Positions 32,670-42,844 of a stretch of 64,000 nt of DNA are shown here, in pieces. The notes below the pieces were generated by a model. That model was not told the origin of the DNA. It did no database searches and saw only the letters and a program-made list of their open reading frames with translations. Source of the stretch: Hyparrhenia diplandra (Eukaryota > Streptophyta > Magnoliopsida > Poales > Poaceae); contig JADLZK010005834.1 in NCBI GenBank assembly GCA_015847255.1, forward strand, positions 186,001-250,000, written 5' to 3'. The position numbers and the translations under genes are program-made. Each line of letters starts with the position of its first letter. Within the stretch, counting starts at the first letter, position 1.

Positions 32670-33209
32670 TCAGGGGCCAGCCTCGACGACGGCCACCGGC
32701 GCCGGCGCCGGCACCTCGTCGGCCTTCTCGGCGGCGTCGTCGGTAGCATCATCAGCGGCGATGGCGGCGGCGATAGCAGCGGCCCCGACCTTGGGCACGG
32801 TGACGGTGAGCATGCCAGCGTCCATGGCGGCCCTGACGCCGAAGACGGCGGCGTCATCGGGGAGGTGGAACCTCCCCAGGAACGTGGCGCAGCACCGCTC
32901 GACGTGGTGCCACCTGTCGCCGACGCGCTCCTCCCGGCGCACGGTGCGCTCGCCGGTGATGACGAGCACGTTGGTGGCCTCGTCCACCTCCACCGCCACC
33001 TCCTCCTTCTTGACGCCCGGCGGGAGCGCGGCGCTGAACACGTACGCCGACTCCGTGTCCCGGCTCTCGATGTACGTGTTGGCGAACGCCGACGTGTCGC
33101 TGGCCAGCCACGCGTCGGACGCCACCGACGTGCCGAAGATGCTGAACGGGTTACGCACCCACGACGATGAGTCCAGCGCCAGCGTGTCGAACAGCCTCAC
33201 CAGAGACAT
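32670..33209 (-). CDS. Divergent class I-like small heat shock protein, 179 aa
   Basis: Intact intronless gene on the minus strand. The product begins MSLVRLFDTLALDSSSW, still recognisably class I, and keeps the alpha-crystallin domain at about residues 45-143. Marks of the domain include AFANTYIESRDTESAYVF, LPPGVKKEEVAVEVDEATNV, VLVITGERTVRREE, WHHVERCCATFLGRFHLP and GMLTVTVPK. It differs from its neighbours: ARIDWKETPEA is lost, ERSSG is replaced by ERCCA, and after the domain comes an Ala/Asp/Glu/Pro-rich tail of about 35 residues without the C-terminal I-x-I anchor. The tail makes it about 27 residues longer than the 16.9-kDa proteins. An altered oligomeric state is inferred, not shown. 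It is convergent with the gene at 26.4 kb. Confidence 0.9.
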   Translation of the reverse strand: MSLVRLFDTLALDSSSWVRNPFSIFGTSVASDAWLASDTSAFANTYIESRDTESAYVFSAALPPGVKKEEVAVEVDEATNVLVITGERTVRREERVGDRWHHVERCCATFLGRFHLPDDAAVFGVRAAMDAGMLTVTVPKVGAAAIAAAIAADDATDDAAEKADEVPAPAPVAVVEAGP

Positions 33210-33359
33210 CGTCGTCGACGTCGAGAGCTTGCTCTGCGTAGCTTAGCTTAGCTTCTCGATCGAGACACTAGCTGCTGGAGCTCTGTTCGAGATGCAGGAA
33301 GCCCCAAGCAGATGCGGTAGTAGCTGTAGCTTTTAGTGTGTCTTGTTGGGAATGCTTGA

Positions 33360-33379
33360 GCTGCTGCTGCTGCTGCTGG
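33360..33379. repeat. CTG microsatellite in the sHSP 5' leader
   Basis: Six CTG units (CAG on the transcribed minus strand) lie between the TATA box and the ATG of the 33 kb sHSP gene, in its predicted 5' UTR. Confidence 0.85.
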
Positions 33380-33406
33380 TGGCTACTCGGCTGATGGCCT
33401 GACCCG

Positions 33407-33417
33407 GCTATTTATGG
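33407..33417 (-). promoter_or_regulatory. TATA box of the 33 kb sHSP gene
   Basis: Read on the minus strand, CCATAAATAGC lies about 200 bp before the ATG at 33209. GGAAC and GGAAG pentamer-like sites (complement of 33428-33446) lie just upstream, but a three-unit heat shock element is not clear. Confidence 0.65.
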
Positions 33418-33900
33418 GTGCTCGGCGGCGAGGCGCCTTCCGTTGTTCCATCGAGTGCACAGTGGTGTGAACGGGTCAATTTGGTAAAATTTACTTGAGA
33501 CGGACTGATGCGTGAACTGGAGAGTTCGCTCGCTCGTTCCTCCATGGAAGATGGACGACACAAAACACAACGCCGGCGGTTACGTACCTGCCCTGCTGCC
33601 CACGTCGCGGTCGTCCAATCCGCTCGATCGGGCATCGACGGGAGCGATCCGCCGCCGTCTCGCCATCCTGCATCGGCCGGCGTAATGACACGTTGGCGTC
33701 AGTGGTGTGAACGGTGGCCACCGGGCGGGCTCCACACCCTACGTGCAATCGCTTTGCGAAATCGTCGTTTCGTCGACGTGGCCTGGCCGTACGCACGCGT
33801 GGTCCCGTGACCGCTGGGCGGGGCGGGTGCCTTGTTGGTGTCGCCGGAGCCGTACCGTACGTGGCTGCGCGCCGGAGGCGCCGGAGGAAGAAAAGTCTGC

Positions 33901-33980
33901 AGCGAGTGCTCGCTGCGGCGTCCTTGTCCGGCAGTTGAGGCCGGGGCTGATGACGACCCGTTCACACTTCTCCGCCGGGC
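33901..33980 (-). repeat. Arm 2 of the inverted duplication with 28.8 kb
   Basis: It matches the reverse complement of 28834-28915. It lies about 490 bp upstream of the TATA box of the 33 kb sHSP gene. The sub-motif GTGTGAACGG also recurs at about 33466 and 33707, so this upstream region holds several copies of it. Confidence 0.75.
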
Positions 33981-34220
33981 AATGACACGTGCGCATCAGG
34001 CCGGTCTCCTCCAGCTGACGTAAGAGTGCGTGATGAATCACTCCCTGCAATTGTTCTAGTAGTAGTACGGTTGTGTTTGTCCTTTTATTTTTGGTATTTT
34101 TCTCATGAATGGTCGTAGAATATCGAGCTCTGATCTAAGATTCTCAGAGATTGTCGACAAATCTCAGGGCTGATTATGTTAGGAGTGGTAGGTGAGTTGT
34201 TTACACACAGAAAGCGATCA

Positions 34221-34492
34221 GGGCTGTGTTTAGTTGGTGGGAAAAGGTGGAAAAAAAACACTGTTCGAATCAAAAAGAATCGCAAAGACGCGTTTCGTTT
34301 GTTTGCAGTAAACATTATCCTACCATGACGTAATTCAGGCTCAAAAGAATCGCCTGCCGCGTGTACATCAAAACTATGTAATTAGTTTTTTTATTTACCT
34401 ACATTTAGTGCCCCCCTATTGAGGCAAAAAGATTTGATGTGATAGGTGAATAGTGAGTTTATATTTCCAGTTTCTGGAACTAAACACAGCCC
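34221..34492. mobile_element. MITE with 15-bp perfect inverted termini
   Basis: GGGCTGTGTTTAGTT at the left and AACTAAACACAGCCC at the right are exact inverted repeats 272 bp apart end to end, with an AT-rich core. A matching flanking duplication was not found, so the superfamily is left open. Confidence 0.75.
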
Positions 34493-34704
34493 AGGTGGCA
34501 GGAGGCCTGACGCTTGTAAGCTTGAGCACCACGAAGTGTGTAGTTTTTCAAACCGTAGTGTTTACTCTGTTATACGTACGTCAGAAGATCACTTGCACAT
34601 GACCACGGATGAATCACTTATGCACTGCACATGGCGTTCGTTCGATAGCTTTGGATCGGAGACCATGGCGTGGCGAGCTCACTCAGATAGTCCAAGCTAA
34701 TATC

Positions 34705-35399
34705 CAGGGGCGGAGCTAGGATTCAATCATAGGGGGCTCATGGTGTCCGTGAAATTTAGAATTCAAAATATGAGAGCCAAGGTATTCATAATGATTTTTT
34801 AGATGCTCATAGCAAATAATCTTTAGTTATTTGCTAGCTAAAGAATCATAACATATCTATATCAAATAGAAACTATAAAAGTGATAAAGCATGATAACAA
34901 GTCAAATAAAGGCTACTTAGCTACATAGGGGACGTTTGGTTGTCAGCCAAACATTGCCATGCGTGTTGTGCGTCGCCACACTTTGTGGCGCTCAAAATGG
35001 CCGCCACACCTATGGCGAGAATATACATTGAAGAGCTCTGTGGCCGCCACACTTGCATGCACAACCAAACACCCTCCATTCCATGCGTGGCGAGCTAAAG
35101 TTAGGCGTGGTAACTTGTGGTGTGAACCAAACACCCCATAGTCATTCCAAATTGTACATTTATCCATTGAAGAAAAATTCTAAAGTGTAAATTTTTACAA
35201 GCATTGGTGTGGTGGTTTAGTGAATAAAGTGAAGTTGTATGTTAGAAGTCATGCAAACTATAATAAAGTTTTAAATGATAAACTACATGCATTAATTACA
35301 TGATTAGTTACTAAATATAGACTATAATGCAAACAAAACAAAATATTGGGGTGCCTGGCCCCTCCAGCCCCTCCCTCCCTCCGCCACTGCTAATAACAA
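34705..35399. mobile_element. hAT-type non-autonomous element, 695 bp
   Basis: The left end CAGGGGCGGAG and right end CTCCGCCACTG are imperfect inverted termini. They are flanked by CTAATATC (34697-34704) and CTAATAAC (35400-35407), an 8-bp duplication with one mismatch, as expected for hAT. The interior is AT-rich with no transposase. A second MITE lies inside at 34928-35137. Confidence 0.75.
34928..35137. mobile_element. MITE nested in the hAT element
   Basis: Termini GGGGACGTTTGGTT and AACCAAACACCCC with ATA on both sides. The interior repeats GGCCGCCACAC and GCGTGGCGAGC-type words, which recur in the element at 52.2 kb, so the two may be one family. Confidence 0.7.
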
Positions 35400-35407
35400 C
35401 GTACCTT

Positions 35408-36130
35408 TCTAAACCTGCTCAACAAGCGACTAACTCTAACCACAGACAGTGTACTCTGTGTAAGACTGCCTGTACTGCACGTACGTTCCTGTCTACGAAG
35501 TGTTCATGACGAAACGTAACGAAAGCGAGAGGGGACACAACCATTCAAACATTTCAGGTGAGGCCGGGGTTAGGTTTGCGAGCCCCCGTTTTTTCCACCG
35601 GCCCCCAGGTCCGGCTGTCCGATCTCGTGATCCGACGGCACGTACGTACGCACGGCGCCGTGCGGTTGTTTTCGCGGGCCGCGTCATCGATCAGTGCCAG
35701 ATCAATGGTGACACCGGAGTCGCAACAAAGGCCGCAGATTCGTCTTCGTCGCAGCCCTCTCCACCACGCAAAAACATGCAGCAGACAGGCGACGGATCGT
35801 GGCCATGGATCGATTGGAAGGCAAGGACCGTGCGTGGAGCTAGAGCTGTCTCGACTGTCCCGTGAGAGGTGCCGGTCATCACAGCAGCCAACGTACGCAA
35901 GTTTTTCTCCACTCTGATTAATGGCCAAGAACTCCATTAATGATGGTGATTTGTCTTTTTGACTTTTTGTTTATGCATCGCTTGGTCGTGGCTTGCTCTA
36001 AGCAAATGCGTGGTGGCCAGTAGCCCGGAAGATCGACGGTATCGTTCACGATTCAATTTTTGACAGTACCTACTAAGTACTACGAGGGCCACGTGAAGTT
36101 TTCTATCTCTTAGAAACCACGTTGCGATAT
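35408..36130. other. Intergenic stretch, no recognised gene
   Basis: Overlapping ORFs on both strands at 35.50-35.94 kb (up to 127 codons) have no recognisable domain. Nothing else is supported. Confidence 0.3.
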
Positions 36131-36137
36131 ATACTTA

Positions 36138-36393
36138 CTTCCTCCGGGTTGGTATTAGAAGTTATTTTGGACAAGGTTTGAGTCCAACATTGGGAATATA
36201 AATCATTAATAACTTTTAAGTTGTTGATTTTGTAAATGTAAAAATTATATGAATAGATTTGTGTTAAAAAATACTTTGAAGTATACATATATCACATTTA
36301 CATAAATATTTTTGTAATAACAAGTGGTCAAAATTGTGTTTTTGAGACCGTGTCGCTGTCCTAAACGACTTCTAATACCAATCCCGGAGGGAG
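36138..36393. mobile_element. Stowaway-type MITE with long inverted arms
   Basis: TA then CTTCCTCCGGGTTGGTATTA; TAATACCAATCCCGGAGGGAG then TA. The arms extend inward through AGAAGTTATTTTGGACA and TGTCCTAAACGACTTCT, giving near-complementary ends of about 38 bp. Confidence 0.88.
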
Positions 36394-36964
36394 TACTATG
36401 CATCATTAACATGTGAAATCGAGTCAGTCAATTCCGTGATACGAATTGCTCTTCTTCTTTTTGGATAAAAATTCAGTGCTATTAATTAAACATTGTCTTA
36501 GTGCTGAAGCAATAATATACTAGACAAAAAGGTTTGAGGCAGCTTTGGATGGACTGGTGATTTGAGGGCTATAAGACAAGGGTTAGGTTGGCACGACGCA
36601 ATGAGCCTCTAGGTGTTGTTATACGGCATCGGTAGATTCTTTCCATGATAAAGGTGCCAAAAAAAAACATTTCTATTGTGAAACTAGACCATACAAATCA
36701 TTTTTTTATATATAAATTCTCACACGTACCCTTCCCTTGGCTATGGTGAAAGAAACAGCCCACCGCACAGGCGCTTGGCGACACCGACGACTTGTCAAAA
36801 CAGGAGTCAAGTATGAGTGGTGTTTGGATTGTGATTAATCGATACACTAATTGTTATAAAAAAGATGCACTAATCTTTTTGTGTTTGAAAAACCTTGTAG
36901 ATTGTAGAGAAAATTACTCTGCTCACGCTTAACATTCTATTAATGATTCTAATTGTAGACGCCT

Positions 36965-38222
36965 TAAAAAGTGTTCGAATTTATATGGAAGTTGAAGGAC
37001 GTGCTAAAAAATTTCTCCAATTTCAAAACTCTTGCTTCCTGCAATCCTAATAGTGGAGCCTCCACTTCTTTAGGGTCGGACAACTGGTCAGGACAGATCC
37101 TGGATGCTAAATTCCCTCAACTTTTCTCCTTCTGTAGAAAGAAAAATGTGTTCAGTTAAATTTTTCATTGATAAGGAGTTGGAACAATCTTTTTTTCCTC
37201 CCACTGTCTGGCCTAGCAGCAGATCAGCTGTTGGAATTGGAGGAGATGTCAGTACAAAATATTGGTAACACGGAGGTAAATGATTCTTGGGTTTACAGTT
37301 GGGGGCCTACATACTCAACTAAACAAGCTTACTTGCTCCTCCAAGGTAAAATCGATGCACCACCCATTTTCAAATGGATTTGGAAGGCTGGTAATTTGGG
37401 TAAGCATAATTTTTTTTGCTTGGCTACTGATGAGGGACAGATTAAGCACAGAAAATATCTAGAGAAATATCTTGAGAAGAAAGAATATGTTCCTTCCAGA
37501 CTATTCATGTGTGTGCACCTATTCTTCAAATGCCCTTTCAGCTCTACTTGTTGGAACTCCATCAATGTGACTTGGGACCTCACACTCCAACCACTTGACA
37601 TGCTAATCAAGGCCAGAATAGATTCGACAATCACATCTTTCTAGGATTTTTTCGAACTGCCTGTTGGTGCCTTTGGAAAGCGCGTAATGAAATCATTTTT
37701 TATCATAAATCCACCTCAATCTCAGAATGGAGAATATCGCTTAGGGCGTCCGCAACGGCAAACGATTTTGCTATCTAGATGCAGACGTGGAACTGAGAGA
37801 AGGTAAAAATGACAGTCGCTAGCGAGGAAGCAAGCGCTATACTCGCACACTTCCCAAGCACTGTCGTAGAGCCAGCTCTCTCTGTGCATAGTTTCCCATA
37901 GTCTGTCACCGGCCTTTTTTTCTTTTTTTTTTTTTTATTATTCTCTCATCCACGTAGGCTGGCGATTTCACCACACCATTGCGGGTGGCCTTAAGGCAGA
38001 GATTAGCTTGGTGTGTATCAAAGCTAAGAAGCGGATCTCAGATCCTGTCTTCATGGTGTGAGAATAGCTTATAGTCATGTCTATTATTTTTCATACTTTG
38101 GGTCGTGATGACCTTGTATTTTCACCTGTAACTGTATTCTTGTTCATATCATTAATAAAATAAAAAAAAATAGGTAGGGAGCTTCCCTGCCGTTCCCTTC
38201 AAAAAAAAAAAAAAAAAAAAAA
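36965..38222 (+). mobile_element. 5'-truncated LINE with poly(A) tail
   Basis: The reading begins in the linker after reverse transcriptase (FPQLFSF near 37120). It continues in ORF 37168-37644 with the zf-RVT region (PPIFKWIWKAGNLGKHNFF, HLFFKCPFSSTCW). It ends in a 3' region with TTGTTCATATCATTAATAAA and a 22-nt A tail at 38201-38222. It is broken by stops and carries the MITE 37744-37990. The 5' border near 36965 is approximate and no target duplication was found. Confidence 0.7.
37744..37990. mobile_element. Tourist-type MITE inside the LINE
   Basis: Termini GGGCGTCCGCAACGG and CCATTGCGGGTGGCC are imperfect inverted repeats flanked by TTA on both sides (37741-37743 and 37991-37993). The LINE 3' sequence resumes right after it, so the MITE is younger than the LINE. 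Confidence 0.82.
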
Positions 38223-38685
38223 GTACGATAAAGACTATACTACTTAATGACTCCACACGTTGCTTCCAACAAAAGCAGATTTCGGATGAGCTTTTGCAGC
38301 AAAGCACCTAATCTTAGAACGAAAGAGACAATTGGTCATCTTCGTCATCCTGAAACTTTTGATCCTTAAGGAAAGTGAAACAACATTTTGCACCGGTACT
38401 TTCTCTGAATTTCCTTAATAATCTTATTTAATAAACAATCCAAGAACTAGATGTCGCTAGAGAAATTGCCAGTAGCGCAATTGAACGGCCACTAATCGGC
38501 TCTTCAACTACCGATATATTTTTGTCAGCTTTTTAACTAGCGTTAAAAGATTTGTCACGTAATAAGCCAATGTCAAATCGTGTCGTGGCCATAGACGCCT
38601 AGCTAACGAGTTTCTAAAAGTCAATTAGCCTTTTGGCATCCTTCGAATTAGCACGAAGCACTTTTGGCTCTTCGATAGACGATAT

Positions 38686-41600
38686 GTTTTTTTTTTTTGA
38701 GAATATAGTTTTTTTATGAAAACAAGAGGAGAAACCTGTACTGTGCTTTTATTGAACATGAGTCAAACTTTACAAGCGCACATCAAGAAACAAAAAGGTT
38801 TACACAAAGAGGTCTATCTATGGATCAAGCTAAAGCTACAGGGAAGGCTTAGCTCTTAGCCTAACTAGAGGCTAGAGCCAATTCATGCTTGAAAGTTCTT
38901 TTAACCGAAGATAGGGAATGGGGACAGTGTCTGAAAATGGAGTCATTTCTTGCTTACTAAATTTACCAAAACATAGTTGAGAGAACTTCAAAGAAAGCTA
39001 GTGCCTGCAAGTTCATTTTGAAGACAATGAAAGAGTCCAGAATGTTTGATTGAATTAAATGAGCTAAACCTAAGAAGTTCCAGCAGGACATAGCGAAGGG
39101 GCTGTGAAGAAAGAGATGATGCAAATCCTCTTCTAAGTTGAGATGACAAAGAACACAATCATAACTATCAAGAGCGATGTTTTTCCTTTTTAATAATACT
39201 CTTGTGCTTAAACGGTCTTTTGAGAAGAAGCCAAAAAGAAAACCTTTCTCTTTGGTTGATAAGCGGATTTCCACAACCATTTATAAATAGGAGAAACGGT
39301 GGTTGCTCCCATCAGGTGAGAATATGCCTTGCTTGAAGAGAATAAGGAAAGCCCCCAAATATATGACCAAATGTCATGACCTGGTTGTAACGGGAGATCT
39401 TCCAACATATAATGTAGGTTCTATAATTGATCAAAAGCCTCTATGGATAGAGGGAGGTGGAAGAGGTCAGAGGTGTTTTGAATGCCCGTAAAACCCCCGT
39501 GGATCGAGATTCTTGAGTCTTTGTTGAAAGAGAAAAGTTCAGCCATGGTAAGCTGAAGAAGAGAATTGTTCCGCACATCGAGACAAAAAAAAACATGAAG
39601 CTTCATCGAGAAATTGTAGCAGAGGCTATGCCTTTATAGGTATCCATGAGTGTACAAATATCTCTCCACTAAAAAGAACCTCTTCTATGATGACCAGGTA
39701 AAGAACCATTCAAATAGTGGGTATTCCAAATTAACTGAACCCATGGAATCTCCTGCGTTATAGAATTTATGTAGATGTTTGAGAAGAAGACTCTGATTTT
39801 GGGTCTATAGATTGAGGGCACCTAGGCCACCATTTGCCTTTGAGGTACAAACCAACTCCCAAGCTGCTTTTTGGGGGTCTTTTTTTTTGTTTATGTTAGA
39901 ACCTCTCAATAAACAATGCTTTCTATACTTGTCTATTCGTTTCATGAATGTCTTTTGCAATAAAAAAGAATACATGGTATAGGTTAGTAGAGCACTCAAA
40001 ACTGCATTTGTCATTTGTAGTCTTCCTGCCTCACTTAACATAGAGGAGATAGAAACCAGTCTTCTTTCACATTTGGACACCGGGGCCCGATGGTCGACAA
40101 TGTAAGACCTTGTCAGCCGAAAGTGTTAACCCCAAGTAAGTGAAAGGAAGGGATCCAGTTGCACACCCAAAACAATTTGCAAGGGAATGAAGTCTTTCTT
40201 CTAAAACATTGATTAGTACTATCATAGACTTAGCATAATTGACTTTCAGGCCTATGGATTCTGCAAAATCAATTAAAATATGCTTGAGGGACAAAAGTCT
40301 GGATTTCCTCTCCTTTTTTTAAAAAAAATAAGAATATCGTCGAAGATATTGAAGAATGGGAAAATCTTGATCATGAGGAAGGTTGACAAAATATCCATGT
40401 TTCTTGCATCATTAGAATGGATTGAAGAAAGTCTGCTGCAAGGACAAAAAGAAGAGGAGAGAGTGGGTCTCTCTACCTGACCCCTCTTTGACAGTGAAAC
40501 ACTTTTTTTGGGACACCATTAAGAAGAATAGCTGATGTGACAGGACTTGAATTATAGCTTTATCCAAGATAACCATTTTGGTTGAAAGCCCTTGCTTTGC
40601 ATGATCCGGAGCATCAAGCCATGCTCTACTTTATCAAAAGCTTTTTCAAAATCCAAATTTAAGATAATTATTTCTTGTCTTGTTTGATGACAAAGGTGCA
40701 AGTATTCCAGAGACCAAGTCGACAGTCTTGTATTGATCTTGCTTTGATAAATCCATACCGATTTTTGTGGATGAGCTTTGGCATGACCTTCCAAGCTTGT
40801 AAGCTAGAATTTTGTAAGAATTTTGACATAGGTATTCAGCAATGAAATAGGCCAATAATCATTTACTCTTGATGTAGCCGAGTGTTTTGGGACAAGGGTA
40901 ATATGTGAACCATTTATGCTTTGTAGGCAAACATTTCCATTATAAAAAGCCTGAAAAAGGGCATAAAAGTCAGAAGAAATGATAGGCCAACATTTTCTGA
41001 AGAAGTTTGTATTAAATCCATCAGGTCCAAGTGATTTATTAGAAGGGAGATGCTTCACAAACATATCAATTTCTTCTTTGGAGAAAGGCTTTTTGTAAAG
41101 CATCTAAGTCTCCAATTGATTGAACATGTCGAGATAGATCGAAATTAATGCCGTAGAAAAGTTGGTGACTCAAGTCTTTCTTTAAAACTCGCACCAAAGC
41201 CAATCGCTTTAGTTGCATGATCAATAGCCTTTAGAATTCTATAGTGAGGTTAAAAAATTATTCTTAAAACGTAGAGAGTAGCATTAGCATGGAAAAATTT
41301 AGTAATGGCATCTCCTAAAGTAACCCATTTGATGGCCCTGAAGTAGGAGTGTTCTTCGCCTTAAAAGGGAAAGAGAGCTTCTTTTCCGGTAAGACTTTGA
41401 AATTCCTTTTTGGAATTGTTAGATCTCTAGATTCTTCCATAAACAAAAGTAATGATAGCTCAAGTTTGACATTTGAAATGATTTGCTTGAGGTTGGAGAT
41501 TGACTTTGACCAATCTTTAAGGGTCCTTCTTAGATTTTTTAAATTTGGCACTAATGATTTTTGCAGGATCTCGAAATATGCTGAGGAGCCTTGTTGTACC

Positions 41601-41860
41601 ACATCTAGAAAGTAAGGTTTGTGCATCCAAAAATTCCCAAACCTGAAAACATTTCTTTTTTGGAATATTATTAGAAATGCTAACAACATAGGGTACATGA
41701 TCCGACGTTTCATTAACCATGGAGTAGACAAATGTAATTGGGATAAGTTATTGTCCAACTCAAGTAAAAAACCAATCTAATCTTTCAAGGAGGGGACTGA
41801 CTTGCTAGGTGTTATATCACCTTCTACATTGTAGATAAACAAATACATTTTTCAATCACA
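38686..41860 (-). mobile_element. Degenerate L1-type LINE, minus strand
   Basis: The T13 run at 38686-38698 is the complement of the poly(A) tail. Read on the minus strand from about 41860, it shows the end of the endonuclease domain (SMVNETSDHVPYV, 41725-41685). Reverse transcriptase follows: SNKSLGPDGFNTNFFRKCWP near 41040, SLLNTYVKILTKFLAYKL near 40830, NYLKFGF/LDFEKAFDKVEHGLML near 40660-40600. A disrupted YADD region lies near 40340, SIGLKVNYAKS near 40250 and a zf-RVT region at 39400-39060. Many frameshifts make it inactive. It faces the LINE at 36.9-38.2 kb tail to tail. Confidence 0.8.
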
Positions 41861-41874
41861 CAAGCAATAAGATC

Positions 41875-41990
41875 CTCCTTCGGTTCCAAATTATAGTTCG
41901 TTTGACTTTTTTTGACCCTAAGTTTAACAAGACGATGGTCAAACTTAGAGTTGAAAAAAGTCAAACAAACTATAACTTGTACGGATTTAA
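41875..41990. mobile_element. Degenerate Stowaway-like MITE fragment
   Basis: CTCCTTCGGTTCCAAATTAT at the left and the inverted pair ATAGT.CGTTTGACTTTTTT / AAAAAAGTCAAACAAACTAT form long arms. The right CTCCCTCC-type terminus is lost. Confidence 0.5.
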
Positions 41991-42497
41991 TAGTTAGTAC
42001 TACTCGGTGAGATTGCTAGAAAACACAATGTAGTATGTGGATATGTCGTGTTAGTTAGAAAAATAGATTTCGCTTGCTATTTGTATAATTTTGTATGTAA
42101 AAGTAATTTAATTTAATAGACGTAGTTCATACTATAGATTACAAAGATAATTATGTAATAGATTTGGAACTTAGCATTGGCATAGTATTGTAGAAAATCT
42201 TTATTGTATTAATGGGTATCTAGGGGTTGCTCGGAAATGAATATATTTGTTGAAAATTGTTGGAATACGGAAATCAGTTTGTATTCTTAGTTTAGTTTTT
42301 GGATGTGGATATGATATATGAATGTATTTGTTAAAAATTGTTGGAAGAAAGAGATGTATTTTTAGTTTTAGTTTTTGGATGTGGATATAGTAAATGAATA
42401 CTTATTGTCATTCGTCTCAAATTCTTTTTTGTTTTCTTATCCACCAGTACAACTCAAATTTGTTCTCACTCCATTAATTTGTAAATATATCAAACAT

Positions 42498-42582
42498 GAT
42501 CCATTTTGCTTAGAATTGGCATCATAACTTTTTTTAAAAAAATCTACAAGATCAATGATTTTAGATCTAAGCAAAATGGATC
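42498..42582. repeat. Perfect 17-bp inverted repeat, 51-nt loop
   Basis: GATCCATTTTGCTTAGA (42498-42514) and TCTAAGCAAAATGGATC (42566-42582) are exact inverted copies. The hairpin is too short and loop-heavy for a confident miRNA call; it may be a MITE core. Confidence 0.75.
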
Positions 42583-42844
42583 TCTACGGACTTTTGACAT
42601 TTGTTTTTTAAAAAATATATTATGTTTTTAGATCTCTAGGTTCTTGGCGGTGTATGGACTACTAGAGAGCCTATAGTCGCTGCCTCCTCTTGAAATGAAA
42701 CAAAGCTGATAGGATACAAGATTCACAACTTTATTGTTTTGACTACTACTATTTCATTATTTTTATCAAAATATAATTATTTGGAAGAATCCCTGCCTTT
42801 AGAGCAGTTGGGCCTTATTGTAAAACAGGCCGCGGCCGCATGGT

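Noticed and set aside
42498..42582. microRNA precursor
   Set aside because: Arms are only 17 bp with a 51-nt loop and no extended pairing; plant precursors usually pair over at least 20-21 nt with few mismatches.
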